Below are positions 10,301 through 21,270 of a stretch of 64,000 bases of DNA, in pieces. Source of the DNA: Musa acuminata AAA Group (Eukaryota; Streptophyta; Magnoliopsida; Zingiberales; Musaceae). The stretch's first letter is position 1. Every line of letters begins with the position of its first letter. The DNA lies in assembly GCF_036884655.1 (NCBI RefSeq), contig NC_088355.1, forward strand, positions 41,283,001 to 41,347,000, written 5' to 3'. The notes beneath the pieces are model-generated. The model was not told the DNA's origin, made no database searches, and was given only the letters and a program-made list of their open reading frames with translations. A program made the position numbers and the translations under genes.

Positions 10301-13300
10301 AATCTCTCTAGATGGCATATAATATAAAATTCAACTCACAAAGTGGCTTGTACTGCACTCCAATACTTAATCTCCCTGCCCTGCCTACTAGCCATGCACT
10401 GACTGGAGTATCACTGGACACTACAACAACAAAACATCAGTAGTACTATGTATTTCAGAATAGCAGGTGGGAAAGAAGATTGAACTATAACCTTTATCAA
10501 AAGAAGGCCAAAGTCAATGAGCCTAAGACCCAGAGGCAAAAGAAAACAAGACCAGAATATTTCAGCAATACATCAGATTCACAGTCCATTACAAAATAAA
10601 AATAAGACATATATAACAAAAAGGAACATATTTCAAAGCAAGAACTCATTCTAATCACCAATAATAGAGTAACTTTATAAAGATAGACAGCCACAGATAA
10701 CAGGACCTAGCCAATTATGTATGAAGTGGAAAAAATGGGTCATTACTATAAGTTCAAAAATCGTGGCAGGGATTGAAGTATCAGTACATATTTTGTGAGT
10801 GAGTTGCTTGCAATGTTCAGAGATGCTTATTCTACATAATACATGCAGGTACATGCTATTTCGCATGCGGTGATATTACCAGATGCCTGGGTGAGGCAAG
10901 ATGAGGCAAAGTGAGGCACAAGCACCTGATGACAACCCAAGCAAGGTGCTTAGGCTTGGGCGCTGCCTAGGCGAGCACCTTGGTCTGGATGCCAGACCGC
11001 CCAGGTACTTGCCTGGGTCGATCCAGGCACATTAAGTTACATACATTAGATTGAGTCCAATCCAGACCGAATTAAATGGTTTTACTCAATTAATTAATTA
11101 GATTCCTTCCCGTTCCCCCTTCATCGAGTCAGTGCAGATCGAGCCAAATGGTTTGGCTTAGTCAATACAATTAATGAGATTGCCCATTGTACTCCCACCA
11201 CACAGGGTGATGCATACAACGCCTCCTCCGTCCATGACCTCCTGTGACATTTCTGGACAACTGCAATCTCGAACAATTAATGGTGAGGGTATCATTACGC
11301 TCTAGCGAGCGTCTAATGCCTTGGGTGTTTTGGAATGTTTGTGTATTTTAGCGCCTAGCACCTTTGACAATACTGTTCGCATGAACATCAACATGGACAA
11401 CATATAGAATGCATGGCATGAAATTCAATACTTAAATCCTTGCACCTAGTAGATCATCATAATGTAACAAACAAGTTGCAGTATCCAACATTGACTAAAT
11501 TGTATCTCTCGGTAAGCTTCATCTAATTGATTCTATCAGAACACCTGTATCTTCATTGCACATGGTGTTTAACAATGTATTTGGAAGTAACTGTGTCCCT
11601 TAATCTCTGTTGCCAGATCAATGAATAGTAAATTTTCTAGTAAAGCTTGCCATTCATATTTGAATATCATCTTAACTCATATACAACCAGTCTGCAAAGC
11701 AAAGCAATGGTTTGAAAAAACAAAAAAAAAAAACAAATTGGATAAATCAATGAAGTTGGTAACACTCTGAAGCTTTGTAATGATCAGGCAAAATATCAAA
11801 ATAAGTATATAATTGATACTTACATGGAAATGGCATAAATGTGCTCCCAATGGACAGAATTTCTGATCCATATCTCAAGCCCATAACACCATAATCTTCT
11901 GGGAGCACTCTGTTTGGGTAAATATATATATATATATATATATAAGAGTTAAACGATGTATGAAATAAATTTCTGGAATCACAGGTCTCGCCTTAGGCAA
12001 ACATAATTCAAGAACATAACATTTTTATAAGAACAAGAAATAATTATATTCCTAGAAAGCAAAAGAGTAAAACCAGAGAATCAGGAAAACAGACAATAAC
12101 AACAACAAAAGAAAAGACAACCCAAGGTCCATTGCACTAATCAACCACAAAAAGTAAAATAAAAAGCATTTAGATAGTCCTATAGAAACTCATTAGTGAG
12201 ATCTAATTAAATGATAACTTAAAAGGCCTACAGAAGCATAAAAGTATCTGCATGATGCGAATTCACATATTTCAAAACAAAACTCTGATGATCACATTCT
12301 AATATCTGCAAGACAACATTGTGACTCAATGCAGAAAAATGGGGTTCACTGCCAGTGTTCTCTCCATAGATGAACTGATAATGATGGAAAGCTTACATCA
12401 ATGGTATCTAAAAAAATCATCAAAATTATCATAAGACAGAAGTGTTCAACATCCTGAAATAATCCTCAAACATGATAAATGTAAGAATGAGACTTAATGT
12501 AAGAATCATGCAAAAATGTTAACGGAAGGAAAATTGCACAAGCACATTGTCCTAATATAAGAACAAATCAGTCAGAGTTAAAACCTAGAATTGTGTCAAT
12601 TAATAATGACAAGAGATGGAAGGCACCTCTTTGATTTTAGCAATGGGAAGATTCCAAAAGCTCCAAGCCGGTACTTAGGATAGTAAGCACATGACCTCAA
12701 GCGCAACATGCTAAGAAAATAGGACAGACATGGAAAATTAGTATGCCAGTTAAAGATGAAAATATCAACCATTTAGTAAAGCGTGATTTTATGATACATA
12801 TTCTTACGGGTCATTGGTCGACACCATAATATCCATAAATGTGTTCGGATCATCTAAGTCCCTGTGATAGGAGGAAGAGATAGGTTGCAACTATTATTTC
12901 AAGGATCATCAGTGAAAACTAAAATTCATTTGTTATGAGAACATTAAAACAGTAATGAGAATGATTACAACCTTTGCCAACGAAACAATGCATTTCCTTC
13001 CATGGTCCTCCCAGATGTTTGGTCAAGTGGGCCAGACACCTTAAATGACACTTAAGGAAGCATCAAAACAAAGAAAAATGTGCATGCCACCAAATTTAAA
13101 GAGAAAGACAATTGAGCATTGATGTGGTTTTGGTAGATAAATTTATAGAATCAACATAAAGCAAGCAAGAAAACATACGAATGAAGACTTCAAGAAGTCA
13201 AAAAAACTCCAGATAGATGCTTCATTTATTTATTTATTTACTTATTTATTTTTGAGAGACACGGAGAGGGGTTAACAGCCATAACAACAACTAAATGGAA

Positions 13301-15756
13301 GTGTCGGGAAAGGTCCACCAAAGATAGACCTTCACCGTAGACGAAGTACCCTTATAGGAACTACCTTATAAATAGTTTCCTAAAAAGATACTTGACACTT
13401 GGTATTACACTACAACAGCTTACCACTGAATATAGCCTCGTAAAATTTGATTTGCTGACAAAAGTGCTGATAGCTGTGGTATGACAGGCCCATGAGAAAG
13501 GATGAATGTCTTTAGAACTTGTAGCATGAGGCAGTGAGACAGAACATATTACAAAAGTGTATTTTTCTAAATTTAAAATTAACAGAGGCAACATAGTTAT
13601 TCCTTGTGCAAATAACTATTTATATTTCACTTCTTCCACTAGTAAGAATGAAGTAAATGTTACGTACTTGAATTCGATTTCTACACGTTCTGAGCAGTGA
13701 GCACATTCTATTTAGACTTACCTGAACCACATAAAGCAATATAGGGAAAATCTCATATCAAAGAATATACAGAGGCCAGTGATTTGTTTGAAGGTACGCT
13801 CATTGAAGATACGACCAAACCAAAAAGTCTCCCAAATCTTAGTAAAAGAGTGAAAATTGAAGAGACTGGGAAACTCGCCGTCCGTATCAACAACTCTCAA
13901 AAATGGAAATGAATAACCTACAAGCAAGAGAAATTGATGAAAACGAAAGATTATGCTACAAAAATAACTACTATGGATACTGTTGCAATTAAATCCACGT
14001 TAGGGTCTTCAAGTGGTTTTAGCATAATTCTTGTATTAAGATGCCTTGGTTGTTCAAAGTAGTCCTCAAAAAGACAGCGCAAGGCAAGTTTGCCAAACAG
14101 CAAGTCATAAGCTGGAACAAGCATCCTGAGCACATCACAATGAATGGATTGTGTTACACAAAACATCAGCTCAAAATAAATAGTAGATTCTCTGTAACAT
14201 ACTGGAAAAGATCATTCAGGCCACATCTAGATGTACAAAGTAAAAAATAAAAATTTTCTTCTTGAAAGAGACATCTACAACATTCAGGTAGGGAATTAAA
14301 AGACTTACTCAACTGAAAAATATATTAGCATGAGTGATCCTATATTCCCTTTTCTAAACCATCTAATGAAGAAAACCAACTTGTCTCATGCCGCAACTTT
14401 GAAAAGGGCCTATACTGACACATTTGTTTATCCTAAGAAATAAGTGTATTATCTTTATTAGACCGGAGTCAAAACATAATAAAGAAACTTTGCAATAACA
14501 CAACAATAACAAAAAGTCAACAAGCCATAATGTCCCAACTAGTGAGGCCAGGTACATAGACTCTTCCCGTAATTGGGCTAGCCCCTTGCTTCCAAACAAT
14601 TGACTTGACTAAAAAGCTGAAAACATTTCCGATCATTTGGTTGTGCATGTCGCCCTATTCTTCCTTTCAGCTCTTCTCTAACAAATGATCCTTGTACAGG
14701 TTCAGTCCAGCAACCCCACAACCAGAAACAAAACCATTTACCATCAGACTAAATTGCAGTATTAAGTATTGCAACTCTTTAAATTAGTTCTCTTCCAAGT
14801 TTCATAACCTCAGAACATCAGTTTACTCCTTAAACGAAGAAAATTCACACTTCATTTGTTTGTTTCAATGTATTTCATCTTCTAATCCCTCTATTACAAA
14901 ATATAATAGTTATGACATCTCATGATTTTAAATTGCATTTCAAAATTTTCTCCTACAGCAGTTGGCTGGTTTTTCTGTACCTTTGATCTTCATGGAGTTC
15001 TCTTGACATGTTTGAATCCTGCGTTGGTTACAGTCGTGTTTTCCTGTTTATATTTGTTCTGATTCATATACATCATGCAGTTAACATGTATCCTGATCTT
15101 ATTGGCTATCTTTTTTTTCGAATTTCATCATTACAAGAACTATATGCAATATACGGCAATCAACATATCAAAACCTCAACGTCTGGCGTGGAAAAGATTG
15201 TGGACAAATTAAAAGAGTTGTGAATGTATCCAGCATCTATGTTGAAAAAGAATTGGCAGAAATAAGCTACAAGGAACCAAATGCGATAAGGTTCCTCCTA
15301 GACTCGAAATAATTAAATAGCTTGGTGAGCACATGTAGATATCGCATCTGTTCTCCGATAATTAATGATTCTAAGCTACAGAAAATTCTCTCGATTGATG
15401 ACGAGTAGTAAATGCAAAGGTGCAGAGGCTGGTAAAGCCACAAATGAGCCCAATCTAAGATCATTAATTCAGCATGAACCGAGGTGGTCTTTCACTCGAG
15501 CAGTGACTCAATCTAGGAGGAACCAGAACATTCATCGAAACTCCTCGTCTCACTCATGAAATCGTGTTTCTCGTTAACAAACGAATCACAAACTCTAGAT
15601 CCCAGTACTCCAACCCTAAAAGATCTTTCGTAAAAAGAGCAGATTTCTAGGAAAAGGAAAGGACAACCTGGTGCGAGCAGCGAGGGGAGGGAAGTCGAAG
15701 ATGGGAGGAACCAGCACCATTGGAGGGGGTTCTTCCTTGGCGAACAGATTACCCAT
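7322..15756 (-). CDS. OM47-like predicted mitochondrial outer-membrane beta-barrel protein
   Basis: Fourteen exons join in phase to 423 aa: 15756-15668, 14125-13981, 13039-12972, 12861-12808, 12710-12627, 11909-11824, 10420-10340, 9778-9648, 9355-9314, 8972-8896, 8812-8722, 8647-8566, 7762-7690, 7490-7322. Every junction is GT...AG and the frame closes at a TAA. The protein starts MGNLFAKEEPPPMVLVPPIF and contains alternating polar/hydrophobic stretches (SAWLVGRAGRLSIGVQYKP; LAFKSWWRPSFTFSIT), as in porin-type barrels. It ends ...LPRELKPMGKIF. It reminds me of the plant-specific family including Arabidopsis At3g27930 (OM47, about 47 kDa), a VDAC-like outer mitochondrial membrane protein. The length fits, but the name rests on memory of the family, not on a search. 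The start is the first ATG after a TATA box at 15822-15828, leaving a short leader. The last acceptor could be 7490/7491 or a site 9 bases downstream; both keep frame. Confidence 0.8.
7948..8263. repeat. 158-bp tandem duplication in intron 12 of the OM47-like gene
   Basis: Two diverged direct copies (about 7948-8105 and 8106-8263) share 'ttattttgtacacattta', 'ctagatgattgcttttcact' and other blocks. Both lie within the intron 7763-8565 and do not touch splice sites. Confidence 0.85.
10860..11380. repeat. Inserted repeat with GC-rich hairpin in intron 6 of the OM47-like gene
   Basis: A GC-richer block interrupts the AT-rich intron. It contains repeated 'gaggca'/'gcctagg' words and a hairpin: caaggtgct at 10942-10950 pairs perfectly with agcaccttg at 10974-10982. 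The far end carries 'gcgcctagcacctttgacaatac'. Elements rich in such GCGCCTAGG-type words are common non-autonomous (hAT-like) repeats in plants. Exact ends and target duplication are not resolved. Confidence 0.45.
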
Positions 15757-15821
15757 GTCTCTCTGGCTCTCGTTCTTTCACCCGCTTCCAAAGCAGCTTC
15801 TTCTTTCCATGGCGAAGCACA

Positions 15822-15828
15822 TTATATA
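15822..15828 (-). promoter_or_regulatory. TATA box of the OM47-like gene
   Basis: On the minus strand the sequence reads ACTATATAATG, 66-72 bases upstream of the ATG at 15756. Transcription would start near 15795, leaving a leader of about 40 bases. Confidence 0.6.
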
Positions 15829-15829
15829 G

Positions 15830-16645
15830 TCGCCCGCTTCCTTTGCTCAACTCACGACCGGTTCTAAAGAAGGGGAACAAATCGGTTCCTTGTTTTCTAC
15901 CTTCCCCTTTTTATATTTATATTATTTTCGCATTTAAATTTCTTATTGCAAAGTAAATTTAATTGTATTAATCTTGCATCATCAACAATGGGTAACGGTT
16001 CTTGATTCAGACCCCGGATCATTGATTGTATCGATCGGACCGAGTCAAAAGTGGTCGAATTGGAGGACCGGTTTGGCTTAATTAGACCGACCCTACCTAC
16101 GGTTGGAGGTGGAGTCACTAACCCACAACATTAGACGAGTCGCTTGAAATCGTTGCAATCGGCTCCGTACTGAGTCAAAATTGACACCATTTTGGCTTTA
16201 ATTTATTTATTTTATGATATGGTTTTAATTTTTAATAAAAATATTATTAATAAATATATTATATTTTGATTTCATTTGAGAATTCAAGTTTCCAGATTCC
16301 TCATATCAAATACTCTATCTTTTGGTATTTAATTTTGTTTATTATATATATGATTATTTCTCCTTTTTTTTCTTTCTCGTAACCATTGATTAGCTACTAA
16401 TTAGCTAATAAGAAAGAGATCCATGTTTTAGTGAGTTCTCTTTATTAATGAATGAAAAGCGTCTTATATGTGATTTAATAATATTTTAATTAATAATATT
16501 AGCTAAATTGATTGGTAAAAAGATGTTGATAGGTTATTGTAATATTTTGAGTTTGAATCGTACTTTTATCACTTATGTTTTATTTAAAAAAATTAATTTA
16601 ATTTAATAACCCTTCAATTGATGCATGGAAGTCACTTTTGACTAT
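15830..16645. other. Intergenic, no gene seen
   Basis: Upstream flank of the OM47-like gene. The sequence turns AT-rich after about 15900, with a moderately GC patch at 16000-16190. No coding or RNA gene is recognised. Confidence 0.5.
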
Positions 16646-16649
16646 CATA

Positions 16650-18190
16650 CTTTTCGATTAACATATAAACCAAGTATATAGAGAGTGTACAAGTGTTCAA
16701 CTCATGAATCATAATCTTTTTTTTATCTTGAAGCATTATGCTTTAAGACGAAAGAAATTCTATCTGAATGCAAAAGTCTTCGCTTGTGTATGTGAAGCAC
16801 CTCTAGGATGAGCCAAACCTACGGTGCTTGCGGTCGAGGATGTGTCATGCTTATGGTTAAGCAAAGATATCAACTAATTCTTTGATATATCGATCAATCA
16901 TATAATATATTGATTAATTCTTGAACTTGAAATATGATCCTCATGCTCGATCCTTAGGTTCACCATCTAATTTTATAGCTCGACATCTAATCTTTTGGCT
17001 CGACAATAATTTATTTATGTCTTTAGTCGAAAACATAAAATCTGAGTAACATATAAAACATGCATATAGAGAGTGCAAATTTGTTCGATCTAAGAATCAT
17101 AATCTTTTTTTGATTTTGAAATTTTATGTTAAAGATCAAGGAAATTCTATCTCAATGCAATAGCTTATGTTCATGAAGCACCTCTAGGATGAGTTGAGCC
17201 TATAATACATTGATCAATTCTTGAACTTGAAATATGATCCTTAAGCTCGATCTTTCGGCTCAACATCTAATCTTATAGCTTGACATGTAATCTTTTGTCT
17301 CAACAATTCATCCTTTGATGATGATTCATATCCTCGAAAACATCTAATCTGAGTAGCATATAAAACAAGTATATAGAGCATACACATTTGTTCAATCCAA
17401 GAATCATAATCTTTTCTTGATCTTGAAGCTTTATTCTTTAAGATCAAGGAAATTCTATCTTAATGCAATATCCTTCACTTGTGTACGTGAAGTACCTCTA
17501 GGATGACTTGAGCCTATGGTGCTCGTGGACGAGCAAGAATATATCGTGCTTGTGGTTGAGCAAAAATGTCAACTAATTCTTCGATATATCGATTAATTTT
17601 TAACATATCAATTAATCCTAGAATACATTGATCAGTTCTTGAACTTGAAATATGATCCTTAAGCTCGATCTTTGAGCTCAACGTCTAATCTTATAGCTTG
17701 ACATGTAATCCTTTAGCTCGACAATTAATCCTTCGATGATGATTCATATCCTTAATCGAAAACATCTAATCTGGGTAGGATATAAAATAAGTATATAGAA
17801 AATGCATATTTGTTCAATCCAAGAATCATAATCTTTTCTTGGTCTTGAATCTTTATTCTTCAAGATCAAGGAAATTCTATCTTAAAGCAATATCCTTCGC
17901 TTGTGTAGGTGAAGTACCTCTGGGATGACTTGAGCCTATGGTGCTCGCGGAGGAGCAAGAATGTATCATGCTTGTGGTTGAGCAAAGATGCCAACTAATT
18001 CTTCGATACATTAATTAATTTTTCAACATATCGATTAATTCTATAATACATCGATCAATTTTTGAACTTGAAATATGATCCTCAAGCTTAATCCTTAGAC
18101 TTAATATCTAATCTTATAGCTCCATATATAATCCTTTGGCCCGACAATTGATCCTTTGACATATCCTTAATCAAAATATCTCCTATAATC
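16650..18190. repeat. Tandem array of about 410-bp repeats (four copies, one shortened)
   Basis: Copies begin near 16650, 17022, 17334 and 17754, with a partial unit ending near 18190. Each has the same order of landmarks: 'cgaaaacatctaatctg', 'gtatatagag', 'aagaatcataatctttt', 'gatcaaggaaattctatct', 'gaagtacctctaggatga', 'cttgaacttgaaatatgat' and 'tagcttgacatgtaatc'. Spacings are about 372, 312, 420 and 430 bases; the second unit lacks the block containing the 'gtgctcgtgg...' and 'atcgattaat' sections. No long ORF exists, so this is satellite-like or relic repeat DNA, not protein repeats. Confidence 0.85.
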
Positions 18191-20482
18191 CTTTGGCTCG
18201 ACAATTGTACTTTTCTACTTCGTGTAATTAAGTCTTTAGGAAAGATATTTCTCAAACGTGTGAAATCATACTTGCGGCATTGCAGTTGTTGATCTCTAGA
18301 GCATTTCTCGGAAAGCGATGGCACCTCTTTCTCTTCTTCCTGTTGTTCTTCATGACATCCGACTTCCTGCACCTCACTTCCATGCAATATAGATACCCTA
18401 TATATGGAAGTTCACAGGCTTTTTGCAATTATCTCTTAGAAAACATATGTAAAAAAGCTTGCGTTGAATGATTCGATAAAGCTAATGTGGATTCAGAATG
18501 CTGAGAGATGGCTGCTATATAATTTCTTTGATCTGAGTCACACCAAGCAAACAAGGAAACCCACATGGTAGATTGTATTGACTCTTCCCATGCTCTTGGG
18601 GTTTGTAAGCAAGCTTAAGCTTTTATATCCCACGGAGCAGTTCTTCTGATATCATGATGCACAACAGTTGAGAGCTCAAAACCTTCCACGCATGCCATGA
18701 CAGACGACTGAACTGTGTTGCAGGAAACAGCCTAAAAGTAACGAACGCAATTGAAGTTGCTCGGTGACTGAGAAGACTTCCAAGTTATATCTTCTGCCAA
18801 CCTCCACCTTCTCTAACCAAAGCAGTAGACTAACTATAATGAAGGGGAGGAGAACTCAACCTTAGTGGGGTGAGTTTGTCTCGTATGGGAAGCGAACATG
18901 GCCCAATCGACGATCGTGAAGTTTCTTCTTCCCTAGTCGTTGAGAGAAGTTAATATTATTATTATTTAGATTTATAAATTTTTATTTTTTTTATTTATTA
19001 TTCGATCTGTATATTTGTGATTATATTATAATTACACGAGAAGACACAACGAAAACATGAAGGTGATAATGAGACTTACAAAATCGACGATTGTGATATA
19101 CGAAGATGTGTCGAGATACCGACAGAACTAATCTTGAAAATTCTTTCTCATCTTATCGGAAAGGATCTCCTTGTGGTCCAACAATTGCAATTTTGTTTTG
19201 TATGATTAAAATTGAGAAATCAATTTTCAAGCAAACTTCACTTCACAATAAAATTCTGAAGGTAGATGTTTGACTTCTTCTTGAAAGTGATATTAAAGTG
19301 CTCATGTATTTGATGTTTTTTTTTGTTGATGTTTCTTACCTCTATCTTTTCATGATAGTTTCAACTCTTACTACATGATACTAAGTTTTTCATCGGTATG
19401 AGAGAAATCATTAAACTCATGATCCACATGAGTTAACAACTTGAGAGAAAAATTCATCATCGAAGTTTAGTTGAGTTGAAGCAAAGAGTTAATTTTGACA
19501 CAACATGGTCCCTCCTAATTGAGAGAGAGAGAGCTTCCTTGGAAAACGTGTAACTGTCGAGTTGACGCAATAGTTAATTTTGAGATAATTACATAAAATT
19601 ATTAGCTATTATTTGATCGTGAAAACGTGCACCGAGTCATTCGACGTTGTAGTTATGATGTAAAGGCTTACATTGACATTGAAAAGTTCTTACCATCATT
19701 CGAGATCGAATGTTCTCTTTTACTAGCATCAAGTCAACATCGGATACTCATTTGATCTGATATAAGATAAGATTTCTTAATTATACGAGGAAATCTCTTT
19801 ATTCTATTGAGAAAAATGAGGAAAATCCTTCTTCCTAATATGTATAAACAGGAGAGGGAACATGTTAATGTATTCAAATTACTTCAGAAAAATGAAATTT
19901 CGCTCTTGCCTTTAGCCAGCGACCAACGTCGTTGTATAAATAGGAGAGGAAACATGTCAATGTATTCAAGCTACTTCACTTCTTTAATAATTATTCTTAT
20001 CTTCTATTATTTCTATCATGACCAATGTGTCTTATCTTCTATTATTTTTATCATGACCAACGTGTAGGATTAACAAGATGTAAGTGGCAAAAATATTATA
20101 ACTCTTAAAAAATATATGAGAAATAACATAAAAGTTCATATTTCAAACTCATAAATAAGGATAAGTTAGTCTATATTATATTTTAAAATATTATTATTAT
20201 TTATATATGATTATAATACTTTAATATAGGATTATATTATTTTTTGAATGTACAAAAAAAAAACATTATAACCCTATCAAAAGACATCATAACTCAGATC
20301 GATTTCATGAATTTTTTTTACTTTATTAGGGATATTTTAGAGATATAAAAATTAAGATATTAGTGAAAAAGATATAAAAATTCGCTCATCTTTTTTTTTA
20401 TGAACCTTTTATTATTTCTGTTAAGAATAAAATAAAAAAATATTATCTATATGTTTGATATGATGCTCCCTATTTATATATG
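18191..20482. other. AT-rich intergenic region, no gene seen
   Basis: Contains only short open frames without family resemblance (for example 63 codons at 18280-18471 and 86 codons at 19807-20067). A 35-bp direct duplication lies at 19995-20029 / 20030-20064 (tcttatcttctattatt...). Nothing else is recognised. Confidence 0.5.
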
Positions 20483-20776
20483 TTAGAAGGAATAATTTTT
20501 CTTGACGGAACTATGATATTTCCTCGTGTAATTAGAAAAAATCTTAGTTGATCTCCAACTCACGCAACCTTTCAGAGAACCTTTGTGGAACGCACCTGGC
20601 ACCGCCTCAGTCGCCCTCGCTGTCGCGGCTGATGCCGGTGAGTTACTTGCTGCGGAAGCTGTTCGGGGACGAAGGAACCAGAGAAAGAGGCTGATGATGG
20701 TCAAACGCGAAAAGATCCGCGTCCGTAAAGTGAACACCGAGTTGACCATAATATAGAATGATAAGAGACGATTCAT
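20483..20776 (-). CDS. Possible small secreted peptide ORF (unrecognised)
   Basis: A 97-codon open frame encodes an N-terminal basic stretch, a hydrophobic core (LTIISLFLWFL, residues about 27-37) and a TASA-like signal-cleavage context. An Ala/Ser/Thr-rich part and a short tail with one Cys follow. Start choice is uncertain (Met1 or Met10). I recognise no known peptide-hormone motif (not CLE, CEP, IDA, RGF, PSY or EPF). The GC-rich middle stands out from AT-rich flanks, but the frame is short and could be chance. Confidence 0.2.
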   Translation of the reverse strand: MNRLLSFYIMVNSVFTLRTRIFSRLTIISLFLWFLRPRTASAASNSPASAATARATEAVPGAFHKGSLKGCVSWRSTKIFSNYTRKYHSSVKKNYSF

Positions 20777-21173
20777 TTAGTACACGATGACACACGTGGA
20801 GCCAATAGAATAATGGAATAAAGGTGTGCTTTCCCTGCAGAAAACAACGAAGCGTCGTCGGTTCATATGATCCAAAGCCGTTTAAATGCCCAAGTAAATG
20901 CTTGCAAATGGAAATAGAGGAGGAGGCTTCTCCGCAAGTTCCTGTCGTTTGCTTAGCTGGGATAGCTTCGCCAAAAGGATCGGAACAACACTGTCATCGA
21001 CACTGAGGCCGACCCACATCTCGGTCAAATTGGATCGCAGGGGCCGGTATAGTGGGCCGCGTAACTGTACGGGCGCGGCTTCACGCCTCTTCCACCTTCC
21101 CTCCTATCCGCGGCCGGCAACCGTCCCTGAACCTTCCGTCCCCCTTCCTCTCAGCTCCTCTAATCCTTGGCCA

Positions 21174-21179
21174 TATAAG
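21174..21179 (+). promoter_or_regulatory. TATA box of the Ca2+-ATPase gene
   Basis: TATAAG within 'ggccatataagcac' lies about 95 bases upstream of the ATPase start codon, in a GC-rich region. This places transcription start near 21205. Confidence 0.5.
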
Positions 21180-21200
21180 CACCGTGGAGTCGGAGGGAGC

Positions 21201-21239
21201 ATGTTCATCTCAGCTTTCTCGTCCCGTTGGATTTGGTAG
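21201..21239 (+). promoter_or_regulatory. Possible 12-codon upstream ORF in the Ca2+-ATPase leader
   Basis: ATG at 21201 opens a frame of 12 codons ending in TAG at 21237-21239, 31 bases before the main ATG at 21271. It is relevant only if the transcription start lies upstream of 21201, which is borderline given the TATA position. Confidence 0.3.
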
Positions 21240-21270
21240 CATTCGTTGCTTTGAGCCTCTGTTTTAGCCA

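Noticed and set aside
11824..11909. Apparent one-base frameshift in exon 6 of the OM47-like gene
   Set aside because: It came from misreading three Gs as two; with the correct bases (ATTGGGAGC) the exon reads SIGSTFMPFP and joins exon 7 in frame.
18280..18471. 63-codon frame with hydrophobic start after a 'gcag' acceptor-like site
   Set aside because: No upstream exon or promoter, no family resemblance, and AT-rich flanks at the edge of the tandem array; not supported as a gene.
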